A DNA stretch of 64,000 nucleotides. Origin: Oceanospirillum sp047518265 (GTDB lineage Bacteria; Pseudomonadota; Gammaproteobacteria; Pseudomonadales; Halomonadaceae). The notes below the pieces were generated by a model. It had not been told where the DNA came from. It made no database searches and worked only from the letters and a program-made list of their open reading frames with translations. Where the stretch lies: assembly GCA_047518265.1 (NCBI GenBank), contig JAKZRG010000028.1:13912-77911 (forward strand). Reading direction: 5' to 3'. The translations under genes were made by a program, and so were the position numbers. Of the stretch, positions 26,238 to 34,935 are shown piece by piece. Each line of letters begins with the position of its first letter. Position 1 is the stretch's first letter.

Positions 26238-27374
26238 ATGAGAATAATTGATTGTGATCGGCATGTAATAGAGCCATTGGAAATGTGGCATGATTACGCA
26301 GATAAAAAAATAATTTCCAAATACCCCATCACCTTTCATCCTGATAGTGTAGAAAAGCAAGCCGAGCGATTTGAGCGTACAGGTATTAATAAGCTCCTTC
26401 CACCAATTGTATATCTTGGTGACTTTCCAATACTAAGTAATTGGGATGAAAGACAGCAAATTGCTAGCTCTCTTATCAATAAAAAAAGCTCTGATGAAAG
26501 AAGAAGAGCATCTTATCCCAATACTCAGATTGAATCTATGAATGAGGCAGGTATTAGTATTGCTAATATTTTCCCGACATTCTCAATGTATATCGTTAAC
26601 CATAAAGATATCTGCGATAAAGGCTCTTTAGGTTATGCGCAAGCTTATAATCGTTGGTTAGCTGATTACTGTGCTTATGATAGTGATCGACTAAAAGCAG
26701 TCGGCATGGTAAGTAGGCATAATACAGACACTTTGGTGCCACAAATTGAAGAAATTGCTGCCCGTGGCTGGAAAACTATTACCCTAAGACCAGAACCTAT
26801 TCTAGGTAAAACCTTAGGCCATCCTGAGTATGAAGCGTTTTGGGATGCTTGTGAGGCTAATGATATCGGTATAGCATTTCACGGTGGCACTCATTTACAA
26901 GGCTCAACCGTTGGCATGGGCCGCTTTACTACTCGATTCAGTTTACATGCCTGTTCGCATCCTATGGAAGCCCAAATGGCTTTTGTTACATTGCTTGAAT
27001 CCGGCGTATTAGAACGACACCCTAAGCTAAGGTTTGCTTTTCTTGAAGCAGGTTGTTCTTGGGTACCTCACTGGTTATGGCGCTTAGATAATATTTGTCA
27101 TGATGAGTTTCCTTATCTGACACAAGACACCATTAAAATGCTGCCATCAGAGTACTTTAAGCGTCATTGTTGGGTTGGCCTTGAGATTGGAGAGCCTGTT
27201 GCGGATACATTGAAAGTTATTGGTCATGAGAAGCTGATCTATGGCAGCGACTATCCACATCCTGACCATCTACATTTTGATTTGGAAGGTATTGCTAATG
27301 AGATGCCAGATCTCTCAAATCAACAAATAAAAGATATCCTTGAAGAAAACCCAAAAGAGTTTTTTAAATTATAA
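26238..27374 (+). CDS. metal-dependent amidohydrolase (amidohydrolase-2 family)
   Basis: A 378-residue TIM-barrel hydrolase. It opens with DCDRHVIEP, the amidohydrolase-2 variant of the metal motif. It carries the family's AFHGGTH and SDYPHPD ends, which supply further metal ligands. Relatives are decarboxylases such as ACMSD as well as true hydrolases. In bottromycin loci an amidohydrolase works beside YcaO enzymes, and here it sits in a YcaO locus, so a core-processing role is plausible. The gene lies 2 bp before the first YcaO gene (stop 27,374, ATG 27,377), which implies coupling. A ribosome-binding site is visible (TAGGTAGGAAT). Confidence 0.8.
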   Translation: MRIIDCDRHVIEPLEMWHDYADKKIISKYPITFHPDSVEKQAERFERTGINKLLPPIVYLGDFPILSNWDERQQIASSLINKKSSDERRRASYPNTQIESMNEAGISIANIFPTFSMYIVNHKDICDKGSLGYAQAYNRWLADYCAYDSDRLKAVGMVSRHNTDTLVPQIEEIAARGWKTITLRPEPILGKTLGHPEYEAFWDACEANDIGIAFHGGTHLQGSTVGMGRFTTRFSLHACSHPMEAQMAFVTLLESGVLERHPKLRFAFLEAGCSWVPHWLWRLDNICHDEFPYLTQDTIKMLPSEYFKRHCWVGLEIGEPVADTLKVIGHEKLIYGSDYPHPDHLHFDLEGIANEMPDLSNQQIKDILEENPKEFFKL

Positions 27375-27376
27375 CT

Positions 27377-29497
27377 ATGAATAAAGAGATACTAAGCTGG
27401 AATAATAAATATAAGGTTTACACTCTTCCTGATGCGAGTGTAGTTTTATCAAGTCAGGATGATCAGTTTTTATTACCAAAAGCTCATTTTCCACTTTTAT
27501 CTCTTATTGATGGTAAAAAAACTATTAATGAGATTGCATCAGCTGCAGCATCCTTGGTCGATGGCAGTACTTTTTTGTACCGTATATCGTACTTAAAGGA
27601 AAACTCAGACTGTTTTTCAGCAAACAGCATGAGCTACTACTCAGCTTCTGTACTTAAGCCTTCTAATGAATACGATTTCAGTAGCCCCATTGTTTGTTTG
27701 ACTGATAATACGCACTCTCAAAATGAAAGAATGCTTGATCTGGCGACTAAAAAACTGGGCCCTGATAATGAGGTTCAACTAGTTTGGGTAGATGATTTTT
27801 TGGATAAGAAGTTAAGTGCTGCTATTGAAAGCTTAACTCAGCCCTTCGCTTTAGTATCATTTCATGAAAACGAGATTAAACTAAGCCCCGTATTTTTGAA
27901 TAACTCAAACCTGTTTTTCAAGCAATTTCAGTATAGATTGTTAAATAACAAACCTGTGATGAGAATGCTGTTTGATTTATTCCCTGATGAGAATCATTGC
28001 CCTCCTGTAAAACAGAGTGATTACCAGCAACTGGATAGTTCTGGTGAAAAGGCTTTGGTTGATGCCGTTTATCAACACCTGAGCACTCAGTCTGATCAAT
28101 TAGCTGTGATCAATCTGAAAGGGATTGCTCAGTATCATAATTTACAAGGTGTTCTGGAGAGAAGTACGGTAGACTTTTCTGATCAAACTTTGACTCCAAT
28201 AACACTTCAATCCTGCAAGGTAGAGTTCAATAAAGATGGCGGATCTCGTCATATTTCTCCCACTCAAACTGTCAATCGCCTTAAACCCTTTATCAGCCCT
28301 GTAGCTGGGATTATCTCTATCATTGAAGAGTTACCCTCCGAGGGGGATTATCCGGTTAAAATATATCGCACGGCATTTTTTAAAGCACTCCAGCTGAAAG
28401 ATATCCACAAGATTAGCTCTGATAGCTTTATCCAAACGTGTTTGGGGAAAGGGGTTACACATGATCAATCCAAAGCCAGTGCCTTATGCGAAGCAGTAGA
28501 GCGTTTTTCAGCCCAATATCAAGGAAATGAGCCTTTATATTTTGCTAAGAGTTCAGAGCTGGATAAACGTCATTGCGACTTCCAACAATTAGTACCTTAC
28601 AGTCCAGCGCAATTCAGTAAGTTTACTGATATAGAACATCCTGATTCACAGCTTAAACAAGCAGCTATACCTTATTCTGATGAGGCTGTTCATTGGATTC
28701 CCACCTGGTCACTGACAAACGATGAGCAGGTTTATGTACCGTTAGTATCTTGCTTTGCCAATACACCTTTTGATGATGATCGCTTTGGTCGTTGGCATTC
28801 TAATGGTTGTGCTGCGGGTAATACTCTGGAAGAGGCTATTCTTCAAGGCATGTTTGAATTGATTGAACGAGATGCGACGGCTATCTGGTGGTACAACAAG
28901 ATACCTCGTCCATCTTTTGACCTTAGCCGTTTAGACCCTGATTATTTTGCGCCTTTGCACGAAAGCCTATCAGATAAACATGAATACTGGGTGCTCGACC
29001 TAACCGTGGATACTGCTATCCCCGTGATGGTAGGCATTGGTAAACATAAAGAAACGGGTGGCTTTATCTTTGGCTTTGGTTGCCACTTACAACCAGAATT
29101 AGCGGCTCAGCGTGCTTTAACAGAACTATGTCAGTTGATCCCTATTAGAGATCAAAATGGCGCACCTTTTGACTTTGATGCAATCGAAGAAGGGGAGTAT
29201 CTATACCCTGCTTCCAGTGCTAAGTCAGTAGAAACTGACATAACCGCAAGCCTTGATATTAAAGAGGATATTTTAGCACTGACTAAACGACTTGATGGTT
29301 TAGGCTTGGAAGTATTGGCACTTAATTATAGCCGGGAGCCTTTACCCATTAAAACAGCCAAAATCTTTGTCCCCGGTCTTTGTCATATCTGGCCCCAATT
29401 CGCTAATGAGCGCTTGTATCAAGCCCCCGTTAAGATGGGCTGGTTGAGTGAAGCCAATGATGAAAACACAGTAAATCAACAGGCGCTGTATATTTAA
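27377..29497 (+). CDS. TOMM YcaO cyclodehydratase 1, with degenerate E1-like domain
   Basis: A 706-residue fusion. Residues 1-85 look like a RiPP-recognition element (YKVYTLPDASVVL…FPLLSLIDGKKTINEIA). About 100-310 is an E1-like docking region whose usual CxxC zinc sites are lost. About 330-706 is the YcaO domain, with the ATP-binding motif S368-x3-E372-x2-E375-R376 (SALCEAVER), EEAILQGMFELIERDATAIWWYN, and ALTELCQL. A C-terminal PxPxP tail, which is catalytic in many azoline-forming YcaOs, is absent; the protein ends in QALYI. It should catalyse ATP-dependent backbone modification of a precursor. It is a close paralogue of the gene at 32,059. A strong terminator follows. Confidence 0.87.
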   Translation: MNKEILSWNNKYKVYTLPDASVVLSSQDDQFLLPKAHFPLLSLIDGKKTINEIASAAASLVDGSTFLYRISYLKENSDCFSANSMSYYSASVLKPSNEYDFSSPIVCLTDNTHSQNERMLDLATKKLGPDNEVQLVWVDDFLDKKLSAAIESLTQPFALVSFHENEIKLSPVFLNNSNLFFKQFQYRLLNNKPVMRMLFDLFPDENHCPPVKQSDYQQLDSSGEKALVDAVYQHLSTQSDQLAVINLKGIAQYHNLQGVLERSTVDFSDQTLTPITLQSCKVEFNKDGGSRHISPTQTVNRLKPFISPVAGIISIIEELPSEGDYPVKIYRTAFFKALQLKDIHKISSDSFIQTCLGKGVTHDQSKASALCEAVERFSAQYQGNEPLYFAKSSELDKRHCDFQQLVPYSPAQFSKFTDIEHPDSQLKQAAIPYSDEAVHWIPTWSLTNDEQVYVPLVSCFANTPFDDDRFGRWHSNGCAAGNTLEEAILQGMFELIERDATAIWWYNKIPRPSFDLSRLDPDYFAPLHESLSDKHEYWVLDLTVDTAIPVMVGIGKHKETGGFIFGFGCHLQPELAAQRALTELCQLIPIRDQNGAPFDFDAIEEGEYLYPASSAKSVETDITASLDIKEDILALTKRLDGLGLEVLALNYSREPLPIKTAKIFVPGLCHIWPQFANERLYQAPVKMGWLSEANDENTVNQQALYI

Positions 29498-29522
29498 CCA
29501 CCCCCTTTCTATTCAGCTTATC

Positions 29523-29558
29523 AAAAGCCTCTCTATTGACTAGATAGAGAGGCTTTTA
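29523..29558 (+). terminator. strong terminator after YcaO 1
   Basis: AAAAGCCTCTCTAT pairs with ATAGAGAGGCTTTT, a 14-bp stem with a 7-nt loop and T-rich tail. It divides the cluster into two transcripts. Confidence 0.9.
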
Positions 29559-29989
29559 TATATCAAAATTATTCTATCGCCCTTCATCATTAACAATGAT
29601 AAAGATTAATTTTGACATTTATCTTAAAAATAAAAAACATCCAATAGAACAAACCATAAAAATGGCTTATATACGACAGATAACCACTAACCAACATTAC
29701 CTTTACCTACGAACAGAACCAGTCAACTACAGTCTCCAGATTACAAAAAATTACACTAAGAAGTTCATCGAAAATTTTTAAAATGCAATAGAACCTATTG
29801 TTTTACATGATATTTTCAATAAATTCAGACTATATTTGTCGCAATTGTTTTCAGATATTATTTAACGTAGTGTTATCCCTATACGAATAATATATTCATA
29901 CTTATTTAAATTTTAGCTTTGAAAAAGCATTTACAAATACTTCATCTAAGTAATAAACATTGATTATAAAAAAGGATTTTAGCATCATC
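29559..29989 (+). other. AT-rich intergenic region
   Basis: This stretch separates the first half of the peptide cluster from the second. A 61-codon reading frame (29,596-29,781) has no similarity I recognise, lies in AT-rich sequence and looks spurious. The region probably holds the promoter of the downstream YcaO gene; no clear sigma-70 boxes were picked out. Confidence 0.5.
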
Positions 29990-32041
29990 ATGAATTACTC
30001 GGAAAACATCGTAGCAAGACTGGCTACGCCGAAACATATTGTTTTATTTTCTGAGGATAGTCAGAGAGTAATATATTCTGATTACGCTGAAAGCATTCAT
30101 GAACATTTGTCGGAAAGGACTGATAACCCTTATATTGAAGACTCTCCAGAATGTTATTATTCAGTAGACCATCTTTTGGATCGATTACTTAGTGTAGAAG
30201 GGGCCACTACAGCAACTAAACAAAAAACACCTACGATTAAACTGCCTACTAATTATGACTGGGGAATATCTCTGATTAATGCGGAATTAAGGCTAGAAGA
30301 TAATGATTCTTTATTGAAGTTTAGCAAAAAACATAACATAAAGTGTTTTCTAGTTGATGATTTTATGGCATGTGCATTGAGATCATTCTTAAACCAATTT
30401 GATCGATATATTTTAATAAAACCTTTTGGTCACTTTCCATCAGTTTCTCCTATTATAGGATCTGATGCCTCTTGCTATCAGTGTTTTTATGACAGGTTAC
30501 TGCATAACCAACCAATTAGAAAATGGTGGTTGAAAAACAGAGAGGAAGAAATCTCTATACCTACAGTCGTTCTACCTGGTCAGAAGGTGAGTTCCTTTAT
30601 TACAAATCTTAATGAGCCTGAATCGGATTCTTTGACAATTTATAGCTCAGAATATCAATACGTATCTTCACATCGTCTAAATTCTGACTCTGAATGCCCA
30701 TCTTGTGGTAATTCAGCACTGTTTCTGGAGCAATTGGAAAGCCCCATCAAACTTAATAGTGTCAGAAAAAATGGTTATCGTGACGGAGGCTTCAGAACAG
30801 AAGACCCAGATATAACGCTAAACATACTGGAACGTTTGATTGATCCCGTACTGGGGTATATTACTGATATTAATTCCAGAGACGGAATTTCTTCAGATAA
30901 GAACAAGATCTACTTCTCATCTTTTTATACTCAACCGTACTACAAGGATGACTTCAAGCAGGAACGTTTTATCTATACAACTATGGGTAAGGGGATCTCA
31001 CATGCTCAATCTAAGATCAGCGCTCTAAGTGAGGCCGTGGAACGCATTGCCTCTCAGTACCATGGTAATGAGTTCAAGATTAAAGCCCGGCAGAGTGAAC
31101 TGGACTATCGTAGTATTTCTCTACAAGAGCTTACGCCATTCAGTGCAACGCAGTATGCTCAGTTTAAACAGAAACTAGCTGAAGACAGTCATGATCTAAT
31201 TCATCAATGTGAACCATATAACAATGAGCCTATTTACTGGACAAAAGCTTGGAGCTTAGTTGATTCTGAACCGGCCTATCTTCCTTTGAATTTTTGCTAT
31301 TCAAATACTCCATATCGTGACGGCTTTACCAATTTTTTCCATAACGGTGGTTCTGCTGGAAACTGTCTTGAGGAAGCAGTATTACAGGGAGTCTTTGAGC
31401 TAATTGAGAGGGATGCTGTTGCTATCTGGTGGTATAACAGGATTTGCTGCCCAAGTGTTGACTATTCATCCGTATCAGAAGAATTACAGCTACAAATCGA
31501 GTCACAGCTATCTGACGAATATGATGTCTGGGTACTGGATTTAACACAGGATATCCCTGTACCTGTGATGTGCGCTATGGCCTGGCATAGAGAATCTCAG
31601 CAGTTTATTTTAGGGTTTGGTTGTCATTTGGATGGAGTGATTGCTTGCCAGAGAGCACTGACAGAATTATTTCAGTTGATTGAGATTAAAGACAACAACA
31701 CTTCTCCGTTTTGTTTTTCCATGATAAGCCCAGAAGCTTACTTGCTGGGTAATAAAGACAATGAACGGACATTAAAAATATCTGATATTCATTCAGAAGA
31801 TATTAAGGACGATATTGAGTTCTGCCTGAGGGCGATTAAAGGGCTTGGGTTGAATGTTTATGCCATTAATAATACACGCGCAGCTCTAAAACTTAGCTCT
31901 GTTAAGGTCATGATTCCTGGGTTTTGTCATATGTTTCCTTATTTGGGCTTAGATCGTTTGTACTCAGTACCTGTGAAGACAGGGTTCTTGGACAAGGAAA
32001 GATTAGAAGAAGAACTGAATCCTCTGGAACTTTTAATCTGA
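29990..32041 (+). CDS. TOMM YcaO cyclodehydratase 2, retaining E1-like zinc site
   Basis: A 683-residue fusion that keeps the two cysteine pairs lost in its neighbours: C162-x2-C165 (CYQC, then FYDRLLHNQP) and C236-x2-C239 (CPSC). That gives a tetracysteine zinc site as in E1/TOMM docking proteins. The YcaO domain shows SALSEAVER, EEAVLQGVFELIERDAVAIWWYN and ALTELFQLI. No PxPxP tail is present. The ATG at 29,990 is preferred over a TTG at 29,960; an AAAAAAGGA lies upstream, although the spacing is on the long side. It is the most divergent of the three YcaO enzymes here, and may be the one that docks a shared complex. Confidence 0.87.
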   Translation: MNYSENIVARLATPKHIVLFSEDSQRVIYSDYAESIHEHLSERTDNPYIEDSPECYYSVDHLLDRLLSVEGATTATKQKTPTIKLPTNYDWGISLINAELRLEDNDSLLKFSKKHNIKCFLVDDFMACALRSFLNQFDRYILIKPFGHFPSVSPIIGSDASCYQCFYDRLLHNQPIRKWWLKNREEEISIPTVVLPGQKVSSFITNLNEPESDSLTIYSSEYQYVSSHRLNSDSECPSCGNSALFLEQLESPIKLNSVRKNGYRDGGFRTEDPDITLNILERLIDPVLGYITDINSRDGISSDKNKIYFSSFYTQPYYKDDFKQERFIYTTMGKGISHAQSKISALSEAVERIASQYHGNEFKIKARQSELDYRSISLQELTPFSATQYAQFKQKLAEDSHDLIHQCEPYNNEPIYWTKAWSLVDSEPAYLPLNFCYSNTPYRDGFTNFFHNGGSAGNCLEEAVLQGVFELIERDAVAIWWYNRICCPSVDYSSVSEELQLQIESQLSDEYDVWVLDLTQDIPVPVMCAMAWHRESQQFILGFGCHLDGVIACQRALTELFQLIEIKDNNTSPFCFSMISPEAYLLGNKDNERTLKISDIHSEDIKDDIEFCLRAIKGLGLNVYAINNTRAALKLSSVKVMIPGFCHMFPYLGLDRLYSVPVKTGFLDKERLEEELNPLELLI

Positions 32042-32058
32042 TTCTGTTGAGTAATACT

Positions 32059-34104
32059 ATGAATTCAATACCAGCGTGGTCAACGTCATATAAGGTAAGA
32101 TGTTTATCTAATAATGATCTAATTGTTTTAGGGCAAAAAAATCATTATTTTTTACCTGTAGATAAATTCCCTCTATTCCATCTGATTGATGGTAGAAAAA
32201 GTGAATCAGATATTCTGGATAATGCCAGATCTCCCGAGCAAATTAGCTTTTTTTTATATCAGTTAGAGCAATTAAAACAAGTAACAGATATTCTTCAGAG
32301 AGATACTGCAAATAGTGATACCCTCTGCATCAGTGAACTGGTTGTTTTGGATAAAATAAAATCTGAATTAAAATCATCTGACATAACATTGGTATTCGTT
32401 AGTAGTTTTTTTGATGATGCTATTGAGCAATACCTGACACACCATAACGGAGCTTTTATTTTTCTATCTGTGCTAGATGAAAAGTTGGCATTTAGCCCAA
32501 TGTTTACTTCTGACGACGTTAAAATAGCCACTGCATTTAGACAACGCCTACTACAGAACAAACCTATAATCGGCTTGCTAAATAATCTGTTTCCAACTGA
32601 GAATAACCTTCCTCCGATTACTACGGGTCTTATAAAATCCTTTTGTAGCTTCGCTGGCGATGATCTGATCAAAAAAATTACTCATGAATTAAAAACCAAA
32701 GCAAAGCAAGTGCTTCTAGTTTCTGCAGAAGGGAAACTAGAAAGGCACCCTTGTCAGCTAATGCCGTCGATCTCATCTAATGACTATAAAGAGCAGCTGA
32801 ATACTCCAATTTTTCTGGATACTTGCCTTGCTCACTTTAATCAGGATGGAGGTTCCAGACATATAGCACCGTCAGAAACAATAGAATTAATCAAACCATA
32901 TATTAGTTCACTAACGGGGATCATTACTAACCTTAAAGAGCTGGATACTTCGACAGATTATCCCGTCAGAATCTATAGCACAGCTTTTTTTAAACCAGTT
33001 CCAGTTAAGGATATTGATAAAATATCATCTGATAGCTTTGTCCAAACGTGCTTAGGCAAAGGTGTAACGCATGATCAGTCTAAAGCAAGCGGTCTTTGTG
33101 AGGCCATTGAACGCTACTCGGCACAGTTTCAAGGTAACGAGCCTTTATTTCTAGCCAAAAGTTCCGAACTAGATCTGCGTCATCTGAGTTTTCAACAGTT
33201 AGCGCCATATAGCCAACAGCAGTACGATAACTTTAGTAACTCCGAACATCCAGACTCTCGCATTAAACAGGCTACTGTTGAATATCAAGATGAAGAAATT
33301 AACTGGTTGAAAGCTTGGTCTCTCAGCAAAAATGAGGCGGTATATGTCCCGTTAACTTGTTGCTTTGCCAATATTCCTTTTGAAGACGATAAATTTGGTC
33401 GCTGGCATTCAAATGGCGCAGCAGCGGGCAATACTTTGGAAGAAGCCATTTTGCAGGGGATTTTTGAATTAATTGAAAGAGATGCTACAGCAATCTGGTG
33501 GTATAACAAACTGGAGTATCCTTCATTTGACCTAACCCATCTTGATTCGAAATATTACGAGCCTTTACATAAGAGCCTGACTGATCGTTATGATTACTGG
33601 GTACTCGATCTCACTATAGATACTGGCGTGCCTGTGATGGCAGCGATTGGTAAGCATCGTGAGAGTAATGGTTTTGTCTTTGGTTTTGGCTGTCATCTAA
33701 TGCCTGAGCTGGCGGCTCAAAGAGCTCTAACAGAGCTGTGTCAATTAATCCCTATCCGAGACCAAAATGGCGCACCTTTTGATTTTGATGCAATACCTGA
33801 TGAGAGCTATCTATATCCTTTGGATAAAACACTAGATACTCAATACCTGAGCAGTAATGGCCTGAATATTAAAGAGGATATCGAAAACATCATTAGCCAC
33901 GTTAAAAACCTTGGGTTAGAAATAATAGCTCTTAATTATAGCCGGGGCTTACCTGTAAAAACTGCAAAGATTTTTATTCCTGGGCTATGTCATATTTGGC
34001 CTCAACTGGCTAATGATCGATTATATAAAAACCCCTCAAACATAAATAACCCTGAACCTAAAAGACATACAACCCTTAAAAACAGTATTGGTTTATACAT
34101 ATAA
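32059..34104 (+). CDS. TOMM YcaO cyclodehydratase 3, with degenerate E1-like domain
   Basis: A 681-residue paralogue of YcaO 1. Its recognition-element-like start YKVRCLSNNDLIVL…FPLFHLIDGRKSE aligns with that of YcaO 1. The E1-like middle lacks the CxxC pairs (FRQRLLQNKP in place of C-rich sequence). The YcaO domain has SGLCEAIER, EEAILQGIFELIERDATAIWWYN and ALTELCQL, and the end is SIGLYI with no PxPxP. The ATG at 32,059 is chosen because a longer frame from 31,924 would overlap the preceding gene by 118 bp, and its extra residues look like the other gene read in the wrong frame. A duplication event with YcaO 1 is likely. Confidence 0.88.
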   Translation: MNSIPAWSTSYKVRCLSNNDLIVLGQKNHYFLPVDKFPLFHLIDGRKSESDILDNARSPEQISFFLYQLEQLKQVTDILQRDTANSDTLCISELVVLDKIKSELKSSDITLVFVSSFFDDAIEQYLTHHNGAFIFLSVLDEKLAFSPMFTSDDVKIATAFRQRLLQNKPIIGLLNNLFPTENNLPPITTGLIKSFCSFAGDDLIKKITHELKTKAKQVLLVSAEGKLERHPCQLMPSISSNDYKEQLNTPIFLDTCLAHFNQDGGSRHIAPSETIELIKPYISSLTGIITNLKELDTSTDYPVRIYSTAFFKPVPVKDIDKISSDSFVQTCLGKGVTHDQSKASGLCEAIERYSAQFQGNEPLFLAKSSELDLRHLSFQQLAPYSQQQYDNFSNSEHPDSRIKQATVEYQDEEINWLKAWSLSKNEAVYVPLTCCFANIPFEDDKFGRWHSNGAAAGNTLEEAILQGIFELIERDATAIWWYNKLEYPSFDLTHLDSKYYEPLHKSLTDRYDYWVLDLTIDTGVPVMAAIGKHRESNGFVFGFGCHLMPELAAQRALTELCQLIPIRDQNGAPFDFDAIPDESYLYPLDKTLDTQYLSSNGLNIKEDIENIISHVKNLGLEIIALNYSRGLPVKTAKIFIPGLCHIWPQLANDRLYKNPSNINNPEPKRHTTLKNSIGLYI

Positions 34105-34170
34105 AACATCCACCAATACATTATAAAAATAACTTCAAACTCTCTACCAACCATGTAAAAAGGAATGACC

Positions 34171-34881
34171 ATGAACAACAAAAAAGAAATAAAATCTTCA
34201 ATTTCCGAAGGTGCATACTACAAACCTTATCAGATTTTGTTTGATGAAAATATTATCTCTGGTGAGCAATCTCATGCAAGTTGGCAACAGGCTTGGGGTA
34301 GAGCAATTGCTTATGCTTGGAAGTCTGAAGAGAATGAAAAAGAATTAATTGATTCTCCTCATAATGTACTTGCTAAGTTTAATTACTATATGCCTGATGG
34401 TAATCAGCTTAAAGTCATACGAGCTAATGATGCGGTTGATTCTGTTTATCTGGGGAAAAAAGCGGGAGAGTTAAGCTACAAGTCCTCTAATAATAGCTTC
34501 TGTGCCTATAAAATCATCAGTGATATCTCTGCTCAAGCAGATGGTTTAGTCAAATTCTCAATTTCGGATAAAGCAGATGATGTGATGGCCCAATACCCTG
34601 TCAATGGCTGGGTTGCAGTGCCTCCAAGCGGCTTAGTTGTAAAACTGAATGATGGGGAATACTGGGTTACTAAGGAAAAGCTTACTAAAGAAGCTATTAA
34701 CGGTAATGAGTTTACCGGCATGCCTATTGATCAAATGCTGAGCGATGAAAATGCTCCAGACCATTACCGTTTAGGCTCAACAATCATCATGGCACTACCA
34801 CCGAAGCCTGCCGGTGAAGATCAAGTTTCTGCAATGATGGATTACGATGCTTTAGGTAAGACCTATCCATTTACGACCTAA
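34171..34881 (+). CDS. TOMM precursor protein 3 (BMA_0021-like family)
   Basis: A precursor-like protein of about 236 residues with a Trp-rich helix (ASWQQAWGRAIAYAWKSEENEKELI) that matches the opening of precursor 1, and a tail TYPFTT, i.e. the same (Y/N)PFT signature with two terminal Thr. Only one module is clear; the middle may be a decayed second module. The ATG at 34,171 is preferred over the ATG at 34,165, because AAAAAGGA ends one base before the latter but seven before the former. It follows the YcaO 3 gene, and a terminator hairpin lies about 20 bp past the stop. Confidence 0.72.
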   Translation: MNNKKEIKSSISEGAYYKPYQILFDENIISGEQSHASWQQAWGRAIAYAWKSEENEKELIDSPHNVLAKFNYYMPDGNQLKVIRANDAVDSVYLGKKAGELSYKSSNNSFCAYKIISDISAQADGLVKFSISDKADDVMAQYPVNGWVAVPPSGLVVKLNDGEYWVTKEKLTKEAINGNEFTGMPIDQMLSDENAPDHYRLGSTIIMALPPKPAGEDQVSAMMDYDALGKTYPFTT

Positions 34882-34900
34882 TTTTTCTTAGTATTGATTG

Positions 34901-34926
34901 AAAAGCCTGCTTCGCAGGCTTTTTTA
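34901..34926 (+). terminator. terminator after precursor 3
   Basis: AGCCTGC-TTC-GCAGGCT (7 bp perfect stem) with flanking A-run and T-run. The T-run ends about 10 bp before the next ATG at 34,936, so the dioxygenase-like gene depends on read-through or its own signal. Confidence 0.9.
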
Positions 34927-34935
34927 GGTGTTAAT

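Noticed and set aside
29596..29781. Small AT-rich reading frame between two YcaO genes
   Set aside because: No similarity recognised, no ribosome-binding site, composition fits intergenic DNA; too long for a missed peptide core with confidence.
31924..32058. Longer start for YcaO 3
   Set aside because: It would overlap YcaO 2 by 118 bp, its extra residues show no domain similarity, and the 32,059 ATG starts right at the recognition element.
34894..34935. TTG start for the PhyH-like gene
   Set aside because: It would place the coding sequence through a strong terminator hairpin.
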